Shown here in pieces: positions 32,565 through 40,680 of a stretch of DNA of 64,000 nucleotides. Positions within the stretch are counted from its first letter, which is position 1; every line of letters starts with the position of its first letter. A program made the translations under genes and the position numbers. Origin of the DNA: Pseudonocardia halophobica (GTDB lineage Bacteria; Actinomycetota; Actinomycetes; Mycobacteriales; Pseudonocardiaceae); the NCBI RefSeq assembly GCF_027922425.1, contig NZ_BSFQ01000013.1, positions 1 through 64,000 on the forward strand. Reading direction: 5' to 3'. The notes below the pieces were generated by a model, which saw nothing but the letters and a program-made list of their open reading frames with translations, searched no databases and was not told the origin of the DNA.

Positions 32565-33130
32565 GGCGATCATCTGCACCCTCGGCGTCACGATCGTCAT
32601 CCAGGGGCCGTCGTCGCCTACACCGGCGGCATACCGATCAGCAGTGGGCTCAGCCCGGTGCTCACCCGGCTGAGCGTCACGTGGTCGCCATCGCGCCGGC
32701 GCTGTGCGTGCTGATGCTGCTCGTCGCGGTCGTGACGTGGTTCGTCCTGCGTCAGACCCCGTACGGACGGTACCTGCAGGGGGTCGGGTCGAACCTGCGG
32801 CCGCGCGCCTCACCGGCATCCGGGTGAGCCGGGTCGTGATGCTGAGCTTCGTGCTCGCCGGTGCTCTCGCGGGCGTGGCCGGCGTGCTGCAGATCGCGGC
32901 GCAGGGGAACGCCGACCCGCAGGTCGGGAGCATCAACTTCATCCTCCCGGCCCTGGCCGCGGCCTTCCTCGGCGCGACGACCTGGCGGCCCGGGACGTAC
33001 AACGTCATCGGCACGCTGATCGCGCTCTACTTCCTAAGCACGGTCGTCAACGGTCTGTCCCTCGTCGGCGTCGCGCCCTGGGACGGACGTGTTCAACGGC
33101 GCCGTCGGCCATGGTCGTCGATCTCCCTCG
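32565..33130 (+). pseudogene. ABC sugar-type permease remnant (RbsC-like), several frameshifts
   Basis: Successive pieces in different frames match the second half of ribose/rhizopine-type permeases: AIICTLGVTIVIQGAVVAYTGGIPISSGLSPVLTRLSV, then VAIAPALCVLMLLVAVVTWFVLRQTPYGRYLQGVG, then LTGIRVSRVVMLSFVLAGALAGVAGVLQIAAQGNADPQVGSINFILPALAAAFLGATTWRPGTYNVIG, and finally DVFNGAV. The N-terminal half is absent; the fragment begins where the SDR stops. It indicates a deletion joining two genes next to scar C. Confidence 0.75.
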
Positions 33131-33159
33131 CCGTGGGCTCACAAGTTTTGCGTCGACCA

Positions 33160-33397
33160 AGGCGTCGATTTGATCTTGAAGGACCTGACAGATCTCGGCG
33201 CACGAGGCACTGACCGGCGAGTACTGGTACACCGCCTCGGACTCGAACCGAGAACCCGCTGGAGGGGAGTCGGGTGTTCCGCTGCCGGTTTTGATGAGCA
33301 TCCGCGCTGGTGCGAGCGACACCTCGAAGCTGGCCATCTTGGCCGATGCTCAGCTGCAGTGGTCGCGATCGGGCGTAAGCGGTGACCAGAACGGTGA
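33160..33397. repeat. element scar C with a tRNA 3' fragment
   Basis: 33225-33261 on the minus strand is the T-arm and CCA end of the same tRNA type as in scar B, joined to GCTGGAGGGGAGTCGGGT (33258-33275). GTAAGCGGTGACCAGAACGG starts at 33375. Similarity to scar B extends about 60 bp to the left (GATCTTG...CTGACC...ACTGGTACACCGCC). It marks the junction between the gene graveyard and the large regulon to the right. Confidence 0.74.
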
Positions 33398-33482
33398 TCC
33401 TCAGCTGCCTCGCAGCCTGGGAGCGACCGGCTGGTCGGCCGCCGCCGTCATCGTCGCTCGGGTGGTCGTGTCTGCTGAGCTG

Positions 33483-34268
33483 TTAGCGTGCGAGGAAGCC
33501 TGGCGTCCGCTTGTCGAGGAACGCGCCGACTCCCTCGGCGAAGTCCTCGGTGGTGGCCACGAACCCGCAGGCGACCGCCTCCAGGACGGACGACGGCGCT
33601 CCGCCCACGGCGGCGTCCACGAGCTGCTTCGCCACCTGCTGGGCGAGCGGCCCCGAACCGAGGAGATCGGCGACGAAGCGGTCGACCTCGGCGTCGAGAT
33701 CATCGACGGGGGATCGGGTGACGAGACCCCAGGCCAGCGCCGTGCGCGCGTCGACCGGCCGACGGGTCAGAATGATCTCCTTCGCGCGGGACGGTCCGAC
33801 GAGCCGGGTCAGCCGCTCGGTGCCGCCCCAGCCCGGGATGAGCCCGAGCCCTGTTTCGGGCAGGCCGAGCTCCGCGGCCGCGTGGGCGATGCGGAAGTCG
33901 CAGGCGAGCGCGAGTTCCAGGCCGCCGCCGAGGGCTGGCCCGTCGACCACCGCGATCGTCGGCTGGGGGAGCGCCGCCAACCGGGCGAACACCCGATGCC
34001 CGACGGCCGTCCAGCGCCGCCACATGTCCACGGGCGCGAGCGCGGTGAACGCGGTGATGTCCGCGCCCACGCTGAAGGCTCGGGTGCCCGCGGTCCGGAC
34101 CAGGACGACGCGCGACGCGGAGGCGGCGATCTCCTCAAGTGCGGCCTCGAGCTCGAGCAGCAGCTCCGGGGCCAGCGCGTTCCGCCGCGATGCGCGGTCC
34201 AGAAGGACCGTCGCGACCAGCCCGTCGTCGTGGGTGGAGACCGTGACCGTGCCGGGGTCAGTGGACAT
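33483..34268 (-). CDS. enoyl-CoA hydratase/isomerase family protein
   Basis: This 261-residue crotonase-fold enzyme has the oxyanion-hole blocks TRAFSVGADITAF and DGPALGGGLELALACDFRIAHAAAELGLPETGLGLIPGWGGTERL, with acidic residues at the usual catalytic Glu positions. It would hydrate a 2-enoyl-CoA to the 3-hydroxyacyl-CoA. ATG 34268 overlaps the thiolase 3' end by 11 bp. It is the final gene of a tightly overlapping minus-strand operon that starts at 43152. Confidence 0.88.
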   Translation of the reverse strand: MSTDPGTVTVSTHDDGLVATVLLDRASRRNALAPELLLELEAALEEIAASASRVVLVRTAGTRAFSVGADITAFTALAPVDMWRRWTAVGHRVFARLAALPQPTIAVVDGPALGGGLELALACDFRIAHAAAELGLPETGLGLIPGWGGTERLTRLVGPSRAKEIILTRRPVDARTALAWGLVTRSPVDDLDAEVDRFVADLLGSGPLAQQVAKQLVDAAVGGAPSSVLEAVACGFVATTEDFAEGVGAFLDKRTPGFLAR

Positions 34269-35397
34269 CGAACAGTCCCGCGGCGCCCATGCCCCCACCG
34301 ATGCACATGCTGACGACGACGTGCTTCACCCCTCGTCGCCTGCCCTCGATCAGCGCGTGCCCGACCATCCGCGCGCCGGACATGCCGTAGGGGTGGCCGA
34401 TGGCGATGGCCCCACCGTCGACGTTGCACAGCGTGGGGTCGATCCCGAGGGTGTCCCGGCAGTACACGGCCTGGGAGGCGAACGCCTCGTTGATCTCCCA
34501 GAGGCCGATGTCGTCGACGGTCAGTCCGTGCCGCGCAAGCAGCCGCGGGATCGCGGTGACCGGGCCGATGCCCATCTCGCCGGGGGCGCAGCCGGTCACC
34601 GCCATGCCGAGGTAGCCGCCGAGCGGTTCGAGCCCGCGGCGTTCGGCCTCGCTCGCGTCCATCAGCACCGCGGCGGACGCACCGTCGGACAACTGGGAGG
34701 CGTTGCCCGCGGTCACCGTGGCCCCGGAGCGCTCGGCGACCTGCACCGGCTTCAGCCCGGCGAGGACCTCGAGGGTGGTCGACGGCCGGTTGCCCTCGTC
34801 CGCCGTGAGGTCCCCGAACGGCACGATCTCGGCGTCGAACCGGCCCGCCTGCTGCGCTGCCGCCGTTCGTTGCTGGGACAGCAGGGCGAACTCGTCCTGG
34901 CGGTCTCGGTCCACGCCGTACCGCTCGGCCACGATCTCCGCCGTGTCGAGCATCGGCAGGTACAGGTCCGGGACGTGCTCGCGCAGCCACGTGTCCTCGG
35001 CGCGGTGGGTGTTCTGGTGCGCGTTCTGCACCAGCGAGATCGACTCGACGCCGCCACCGACCACGATCCGCATGCCGTCGTCGACGACCTGCTTGGCGGC
35101 CGTCGCGATCGCCATCAGGCCGGAGGCGCACTGCCGGTCCACGGACATCCCCGCCACGGTCTCGGGTAGCCCGGCCCGGAGGGCGGCCTGGCGGGCAACG
35201 TTGAACCCGGTCGAGCCCTGCTGCAGTGCCGCGCCCAGCACCACGTCCTCCACCTCGCCGCCGTCGACGCCCGCTCGCTCGACCGCGTGTCGGACGACGT
35301 GTCCGGCCAGGGTCTGCGCCTGCGTCTCGCGGTAGGCGCCGCGGTGAGCCCTGCCGATAGGGGTACGCGCCGTGGACACGATCATCGCGCGCCTCAC
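34258..35397 (-). CDS. acetyl-CoA acyltransferase (thiolase)
   Basis: This 379-residue degradative thiolase has the nucleophile Cys in SVDRQCASGLMAIA, the His in GGAIAIGHPYGMSGARM and the second Cys in VSMCIGGGMGAAGLF. All three are intact, so it should cleave 3-oxoacyl-CoA to acetyl- or propionyl-CoA plus a shortened acyl-CoA. The GTG at 35397, giving VRRAMIVSTARTPIG, overlaps the SDR stop in the usual GTGA manner and fits the family start better than ATG 35385. It closes the beta-oxidation cycle encoded by this operon. Confidence 0.9.
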   Translation of the reverse strand: MRRAMIVSTARTPIGRAHRGAYRETQAQTLAGHVVRHAVERAGVDGGEVEDVVLGAALQQGSTGFNVARQAALRAGLPETVAGMSVDRQCASGLMAIATAAKQVVDDGMRIVVGGGVESISLVQNAHQNTHRAEDTWLREHVPDLYLPMLDTAEIVAERYGVDRDRQDEFALLSQQRTAAAQQAGRFDAEIVPFGDLTADEGNRPSTTLEVLAGLKPVQVAERSGATVTAGNASQLSDGASAAVLMDASEAERRGLEPLGGYLGMAVTGCAPGEMGIGPVTAIPRLLARHGLTVDDIGLWEINEAFASQAVYCRDTLGIDPTLCNVDGGAIAIGHPYGMSGARMVGHALIEGRRRGVKHVVVSMCIGGGMGAAGLFDVH

Positions 35398-36158
35398 GTC
35401 CGCTCGCCGCCCGCCACATAGAGCACCTGGCCGGACACGAATCCGGCGTCGGGGCCGGTGAGGTACTCGGCGGCAGCCGCGACGTCCTCGGGCACCCCGG
35501 CCCGACCGACAGGGATGCCCGCCACGAGCGACGCCTCGAACTCCGCGAAGTCCAGCCCGATGCGGTCCGCGGTGGAGCGGGTCATGTCGGTGACGATGAA
35601 TCCGGGCGCGATCGCGTTCACCGTGATCCCGAACCGGCCCAGCTCCATCGCCAGGGTGCGGGTGAGCCCCTGCAGGCCGGCCTTGGCCGCGGAGTAGTTC
35701 GCCTGGCCGCGGTTGCCCAGCGCCGAGATGCTCGACATGTTCACGATGCGGCCGTACCGCGCCTCGACCATGAACCCCTGCACCGCCCGGCTCGTCAGGA
35801 ACGCGCCGCGCAGGTGCACGCCCATGACGGTGTCCCAGTCCGCGGTGGTCATCCTGAACAGCAGGTTGTCCCGCAGCACCCCCGCGTTGTTGACCAGTAC
35901 GGTCGGCGGGCCGAGCTCGGCCGCCACCGTCGCGACGGCGGCGGTCACGGCTTCCTCGTCGGCGACGTCCGCGCCCACGGCCAGCGCCGTCCCGCCGTTG
36001 GCTCGGATCTTCTCGACGGCCTCGGCGCACGTCTCTGCGTCGAGGTCCACGATTCCGACGGCGTGGCCAGCGGCGGCGAGTCGGGCTGCTACGGCGGCCC
36101 CGATCCCACGGGCGGCTCCGGTCACGATCGCGACCCGGGCGGATGGTGTGTCTGTCAC
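35394..36158 (-). CDS. SDR family oxidoreductase (FabG/3-hydroxyacyl-CoA dehydrogenase-like)
   Basis: This 254-residue classical SDR has VAIVTGAARGIGAAVAARLAAAG (TGxxxGxG), VLVNNAGVLRDN, NMSSISALGNRGQANYSAAKAGLQGLTRTLAMEL (Ser, YxxxK) and the IAPGFIVTDM block. FabG-like SDRs in such operons oxidise 3-hydroxyacyl-CoA to 3-oxoacyl-CoA, which fits the thiolase next to it. GTG 36158 overlaps the phosphotransferase stop by four bases. Confidence 0.88.
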   Translation of the reverse strand: MTDTPSARVAIVTGAARGIGAAVAARLAAAGHAVGIVDLDAETCAEAVEKIRANGGTALAVGADVADEEAVTAAVATVAAELGPPTVLVNNAGVLRDNLLFRMTTADWDTVMGVHLRGAFLTSRAVQGFMVEARYGRIVNMSSISALGNRGQANYSAAKAGLQGLTRTLAMELGRFGITVNAIAPGFIVTDMTRSTADRIGLDFAEFEASLVAGIPVGRAGVPEDVAAAAEYLTGPDAGFVSGQVLYVAGGERT

Positions 36159-37231
36159 GTGCGGATCCCTCGGTGTCGTGCCGGGCTCGTGCCGGCGGTG
36201 GATGGGGCGGTACCCAGCTCGTCGGCGACCGCCATCGCGCGGGTGACGACGGCGGCGATGCCCTCGGTGGTCGGGGTCCCCTCGGTTGCGCGGTTGCGCG
36301 GGTCGTCGGTGGCGCGGCGTAGCACGCCCTGAGCGATGATCGCCAGCTTCCACAGCCCGAGCGCGTGCCAGAAGCCGATGTCGGAGACGTCCCGACCGCT
36401 GGCGGCGGCGTACTCGGCGACCATCTCGGCGCGCGACGGGAAGCCCTCGAGCGTGGAGGGTAGGAAGTCGTCGAGGCCCTGCTCACCCGGCTCGGCCCAG
36501 TAGGCCAACAGCGACCCGAGGTCGGCCAACGGGTGCCCGAGCGTGCTCAGCTCCCAGTCCAGCACGGCGACGACCCGGTCCGCCGAGGTGATCACGTTTC
36601 TCAGGTGGAAGTCCCCGTGGACAAGGGTGGTCTCGTGTTCGTCGGGCAGGGCGGCGTGCAACCGCTCGGTGAGGGCGTCGACCTCGGGTAGCGCCGTGGT
36701 GCGGGAGCTCTCCCACTGCGCCGACCAACGCCGGAGCTGCCGCGGCGCGTACGGGCGCCGGGTGGCGAGCCCGTCGAGACCAGTGGCCCCGAGATCGACA
36801 CGGTGGACCTCGGCGAGCGTGCGGACCAGGGACAGTGCCAGCGCGCGCCGGTCCCCGGCGGCGAGATCGCGCGCCACCGACATCCGGTCGACGACCGTGC
36901 CGTCGACCCAGGACATGACGAACGCGGGCGCAGCGTCGGCACCCACCGCTCCGGGCTCCAGCACACCGAAGACCTGCGGGACCGGCACCCCGGTGCCGGC
37001 GAGCGCGGTGAGAACCCGGGCCTCGCGGAGCACGTCGTGCGCCGACTCCAGCAGCTCGCCGAGCGGTGGGCGCCGCAGCACCCAGACGCCGGCCCGCTCG
37101 TCGGTCACGCGATAGGTCAGGTTGGACTGGCCGAGCCCGACCCTGTGCAGGGTCAGCTCGCCGACCGGTTCCCGGCCGAGTCCGACCAAGGCGCGCCGGA
37201 CCGCGGCGGCGTCCACCCCCGGCTCACCCAT
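36155..37231 (-). CDS. APH-family phosphotransferase (ACAD10/11-type kinase domain)
   Basis: This 358-residue kinase-fold protein has the APH catalytic loop LVHGDFHLRNVI and the DFG-equivalent VLDWELSTLGHPLADLGSLLAYW, plus an N-terminal lobe with GQSNLTYRV and WVLRRPP. In bacterial Lva systems and in animal ACAD10/11, such kinases phosphorylate the hydroxyl of 4-hydroxyacyl-CoA, which a partner acyl-CoA dehydrogenase then eliminates. Its place one gene from an acyl-CoA dehydrogenase and between two SDRs supports that role rather than antibiotic resistance. The ATG overlaps the upstream SDR end by 8 bp. Confidence 0.87.
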   Translation of the reverse strand: MGEPGVDAAAVRRALVGLGREPVGELTLHRVGLGQSNLTYRVTDERAGVWVLRRPPLGELLESAHDVLREARVLTALAGTGVPVPQVFGVLEPGAVGADAAPAFVMSWVDGTVVDRMSVARDLAAGDRRALALSLVRTLAEVHRVDLGATGLDGLATRRPYAPRQLRRWSAQWESSRTTALPEVDALTERLHAALPDEHETTLVHGDFHLRNVITSADRVVAVLDWELSTLGHPLADLGSLLAYWAEPGEQGLDDFLPSTLEGFPSRAEMVAEYAAASGRDVSDIGFWHALGLWKLAIIAQGVLRRATDDPRNRATEGTPTTEGIAAVVTRAMAVADELGTAPSTAGTSPARHRGIRT

Positions 37232-38027
37232 CGCCGGCCCGCCCGGCGGGCTCGCGGTCGCTCGCGTCGCCCAGTCCCTGCCCGCCGTCGATCACCAGGG
37301 TCTGGCCGGTGATCCACGAAGCGGAGTCCGAGGCGAGGAACGCGATCGCCTCGGCGACGTCGGCGGGCTCACCGATTCTGCCGAGCGGGAACGCGGCACT
37401 GAGCCGGTCCTCGTGCTCGGCCCACAGCAGCTCGGCGAGCCGGGTCCGGACGACGCCGGGTGCCACTGCGTTGACCCGCACCCGCGGCGCGAGCTCGAAC
37501 GCCAGCTGGCGGGTGAGGTGGATCAGAGCGGCCTTGGTGGCGTTGTAGACGCCCAGGTCGGGCTCGACGACCAGGCCCCCGATCGACGCCGTGTTCACCA
37601 CCGCCCCGCCGTGTTCGCCCATCCAGGCCTCCGCGACCAGTGCGGTCCACGCGATCGGCGCCCAGAGGTTGACCTCTAAGGTCTTGGCGAACCGGCCCAG
37701 GTCCTGCGCGGTGACCGGCCCGTGTGCGGGGTTGGTCCCGGCGTTGTTGACCAGCACGTCGATCCGGCCGAACCGCTCGACGGCCTCCTCGACGCACGCG
37801 CGGGCGGCGGCCTGGTCCGAGGCGTGCGCCACGATCCCGACCGCCGTGCCCGCGCCGGCCTGCGCGGTGGCGTTGAGGCCCGCCGCGGCCTCCGCGACCG
37901 ACTCCGCACGCCGGGAGGTCAGAACGACGTCCGCACCCCGTGCACGCAGGGCGGCGGCGGTGGCGAGCCCGATCCCCCGGGAGGCCCCGGTGACGATCGC
38001 CGCCCGGCCGGCGAGCTCGCCCGTCAC
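37224..38027 (-). CDS. SDR family oxidoreductase
   Basis: This 267-residue classical SDR has AAIVTGASRGIGLATAAALRARGADVVLTSRRAES (TGxxxGIG, NADP-type Arg), VLVNNAGTNPAHGP, VVNTASIGGLVVEPDLGVYNATKAALIHLTRQLAFEL (Ser, YxxxK) and WITGQTLVIDGG. GTG 38027 overlaps the dehydrogenase stop. It would oxidise or reduce a hydroxy- or oxo-acyl intermediate; a 4-oxo/4-hydroxy interconversion before the kinase step is plausible but unproven. Confidence 0.88.
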   Translation of the reverse strand: MTGELAGRAAIVTGASRGIGLATAAALRARGADVVLTSRRAESVAEAAAGLNATAQAGAGTAVGIVAHASDQAAARACVEEAVERFGRIDVLVNNAGTNPAHGPVTAQDLGRFAKTLEVNLWAPIAWTALVAEAWMGEHGGAVVNTASIGGLVVEPDLGVYNATKAALIHLTRQLAFELAPRVRVNAVAPGVVRTRLAELLWAEHEDRLSAAFPLGRIGEPADVAEAIAFLASDSASWITGQTLVIDGGQGLGDASDREPAGRAGDG

Positions 38028-39241
38028 GTCGGCTCCGCGTACTTGCGGAGCTCCTGGCGGGCGATGGTGCGCTTGTGCACCTCGTCCGGCCCGTCCGCGA
38101 TCCGCAGGGTGCGCAGGTGCGCCCAGAACGCGGCCAGCGGCACGTCGTCGGACACGCCGGCGGCGCCGTGCACCTGGATCGCCCGGTCCACCACCCGCAG
38201 GGCCGTCGCGGGGGCGTCGACCTTGATCGCGGCGATCTCGGTGCGGGCGACGCGGTTGCCGACCTCGTCCATCATCCAGGCCGCCTTCAGAGTGAGCAAT
38301 CTGCTCTTTTCGATGTCGATGCGTGCCTCGGCGATCCAGTCCTGCACGTTGGCCCGGTCGGCGACCGGAGTCCCGAACGTGCTGCGGGACAGGGCCCGGC
38401 GACAGAGCAGCTCCAACGCTCGTTCCGCCATGCCGATGGCGCGCATGCAGTGATGGATCCGGCCCGGACCCAGCCTGGCCTGGCTGATGGCGAAGCCCTC
38501 GCCCTCACCGGCCAGCACGTCCGACACCGGCACCCGGACGTCCTCGAAGAGGATCTCCGCGTGTCCCTCGCGGTCCTGGTACCCGAAGACCGGTAGGCCG
38601 CGGACGAGCGTCAGGCCGGGCGCGTCGATCGGGACAACCATCATCGACTGCTGTCGATGCGGCGGCGCGTCGGGATCGGTCTTGCCCATGACGATCAGGA
38701 CGCGGCAGTTCTTGTGCAGCGCGTTGGACGCGAACCACTTGCGGCCGTTGAGCACGTACTCGTCGCCCTGGCGGACCATCCGCAGCTCGATGTTCGTGGC
38801 GTCCGAGCTCGCCACCGCGGGCTCGGTCATGGCGAACGCGGAGCGAATGGTCCCGTCGAGCAGCGGGAGGAGGTAGCGCTCCTTGTGCTCGTCCGAGCCG
38901 AAGAGGGTGAGCACCTCCATGTTTCCGGTGTCCGGCGCGGAGCAGTTGGTGGCCTCCGGGGCCAGCCGCGGACTCCGGCCCATGATCTCGCACAGCGGGG
39001 CGTACTCGGCGTTGGTCAGGCCCGGCCCCCAGTCGGGATGGGGATGGAAGAGGTTCCACAGGCCGCGGCAGCGGGCCTCGGCCTTGAGTTCCTCCAGCAC
39101 CGGGGGATGGAACTGCGGATCGCCCGACGCGCGCATCTGCTCCTCGTACATGGCCTCCGCCGGGTAGATCCGGGAGTCCATGAACTCCAGCAGGTCCTCG
39201 TGCACCCGCTTGGCGCGGTCGGAGGTCTCGAACAGTGACAT
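38024..39241 (-). CDS. acyl-CoA dehydrogenase family protein (ACAD11-like)
   Basis: This 405-residue FAD enzyme of the ACAD fold has SAFAMTEPAVASSDATNIELRMVRQGDEYVLNGRKWFASNA, FGYQDREGHAEILFEDVRVPVSDVLAGEGEGFAISQARLGPGRIHHCMRAIGMAERALELL and, C-terminally, AIQVHGAAGVSDDVPLAAFWAHLRTLRIADGPDEVHKRTIAR. This is the subgroup that pairs with APH-family kinases (ACAD10/11, LvaC), where it processes phosphorylated hydroxyacyl-CoA. GGAGGG lies upstream of ATG 39241. It follows the aldehyde dehydrogenase by 17 bp. Confidence 0.9.
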   Translation of the reverse strand: MSLFETSDRAKRVHEDLLEFMDSRIYPAEAMYEEQMRASGDPQFHPPVLEELKAEARCRGLWNLFHPHPDWGPGLTNAEYAPLCEIMGRSPRLAPEATNCSAPDTGNMEVLTLFGSDEHKERYLLPLLDGTIRSAFAMTEPAVASSDATNIELRMVRQGDEYVLNGRKWFASNALHKNCRVLIVMGKTDPDAPPHRQQSMMVVPIDAPGLTLVRGLPVFGYQDREGHAEILFEDVRVPVSDVLAGEGEGFAISQARLGPGRIHHCMRAIGMAERALELLCRRALSRSTFGTPVADRANVQDWIAEARIDIEKSRLLTLKAAWMMDEVGNRVARTEIAAIKVDAPATALRVVDRAIQVHGAAGVSDDVPLAAFWAHLRTLRIADGPDEVHKRTIARQELRKYAEPT

Positions 39242-39258
39242 GATGGTGGCCCTCCGGG

Positions 39259-40680
39259 TCACTCGAAGCCGAGGATCGACTTGGTCTCCAGGTACTCGGC
39301 GAACCCGGCAGCGCCGAACTCCCGTCCGTTGCCGGAGCGGCGGTACCCGCCGTAGGGGGCGCCGAAGTCCGTGTCGGCTCCGTTGACGTGCACCTCGCCG
39401 GTCCGCAGCCGCCGCGCCAGGGCGCGGGCCCGGTCCGGCTCGCCGGAGACCCAGGCGGACAGGCCGTAGTCGGAGTCGTCGGCGATGCGCACTGCCTCGT
39501 CCTCGTCGGCGTAGCCGATCAGCACCAGGACGGGGCCGAAGATCTCCTCGCGGGCGATCGTCATCGAGTTGTCGACGTCGGCGAATACGGTCGGGCGGGC
39601 GTAGAAGCCGGTGTCGAGGCCGTCCGGACGGCCGGGCCCGCCCGCAACGAGGGTGGCGCCCTCGGCGATGCCGCGTGCGATGTAGTCCTGCACCGTGCGG
39701 AACTGCGTCTCCGACGCGAGCGGGCCCATCACCGTGTCCTTCGCCGTGGGCGGCCCGACGACCACGGCCTCCGCCGCGTCGGCCGCCGCCCGCACGACGT
39801 CTGCCATCCGGGCCGCCGGGACCAGCATCCGCGTCGGTGCGTTGCACGACTGGCCGCTGTTGGTACACAGGACCCGGACGTCGCGGGCGACGAGCGCGGG
39901 CAGGTCGTCCCCGTCGAGCAAGATGTTCGCCGACTTGCCGCCGAGCTCCTGGGTCACCCGCTTCACGGTCGGCGCGGCGACCCGGGCGACCTCGATACCT
40001 GCCCGCGTTGAGCCGGTGAACGAGACCATGTCGACGCCGGGATGGGCGGCCAGCGCGGCACCGACGGTCGGCCCGTCGCCGTTTACCAGGTTGAACACGC
40101 CCGCAGGAACCCCGGCCTCGTCGAGCACCTCGGCGAGGAGCAGGGCGTTCAGCGGGGCGCGCTCCGAGGGCTTCAGCACCATGGTGCAGCCCGTGGCGAG
40201 CGCCGCGGCGACCTTCGGGACGATCTGGTGAATCGGCCAGTTCCACGGGGTGATCAGCGCACAGACCCCGATCGGCTCGTGCACTACGAGGGTCGAGCCC
40301 TGCCTGCGCTCAAAAGCGAAGTCCGCCAACACTGTCCGCGTGGTCTCGAGGTGAACCACACCGACCGCGGCCTGGACGTCGACCGCGAGCGCCCGCGGCG
40401 CCCCGATCTCCCGGCTGATCGACTCGCCGATCTCCTCGGCGCGCTTGGCGTAGATCTCGGTGATCCGGTCGAGCAGCCGCAGCCGCTCGTCCACGCCTAT
40501 ACGAGACCAGGTCTCGAACGCGCCGCGCGCGGCGGCCACCGCGGCGTCGACGTCCGCGGCCTCGCCGAGCGCGATCGTCTCGATCTCCTGCTCAGTCGCC
40601 GGATCGACCACCGGCAGCGTGCGAGGGCCGGCCGGGTCGACCCACCGGCCGCCGATGTAGAACTGCCTGGCGTGCTCCAT
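39259..40680 (-). CDS. aldehyde dehydrogenase (internal start within the long frame)
   Basis: A complete 473-residue ALDH, MEHARQFYIGGRWVDPAGPRTLPVVDPATEQEIE, with ITPWNWPIHQIVPKVAAALATGCTMVLKPSE, the catalytic Glu in VTQELGGKSANI and Cys in TNSGQSCNAPTRM, plus FGPVLVLIGYADEDEA. AAGGAG sits five bases ahead of ATG 40680, so separate initiation is very likely even though the upstream hydrolase frame runs into it without a stop. It would oxidise an aldehyde to the acid that the CoA ligase at 43265 then activates. It is followed at 17 bp by the acyl-CoA dehydrogenase. Confidence 0.8.
   Translation of the reverse strand: MEHARQFYIGGRWVDPAGPRTLPVVDPATEQEIETIALGEAADVDAAVAAARGAFETWSRIGVDERLRLLDRITEIYAKRAEEIGESISREIGAPRALAVDVQAAVGVVHLETTRTVLADFAFERRQGSTLVVHEPIGVCALITPWNWPIHQIVPKVAAALATGCTMVLKPSERAPLNALLLAEVLDEAGVPAGVFNLVNGDGPTVGAALAAHPGVDMVSFTGSTRAGIEVARVAAPTVKRVTQELGGKSANILLDGDDLPALVARDVRVLCTNSGQSCNAPTRMLVPAARMADVVRAAADAAEAVVVGPPTAKDTVMGPLASETQFRTVQDYIARGIAEGATLVAGGPGRPDGLDTGFYARPTVFADVDNSMTIAREEIFGPVLVLIGYADEDEAVRIADDSDYGLSAWVSGEPDRARALARRLRTGEVHVNGADTDFGAPYGGYRRSGNGREFGAAGFAEYLETKSILGFE

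Noticed and set aside
36155..37231. Aminoglycoside resistance gene
   Set aside because: The APH fold is present, but the operon context and the ACAD partner point to acyl-CoA metabolism.
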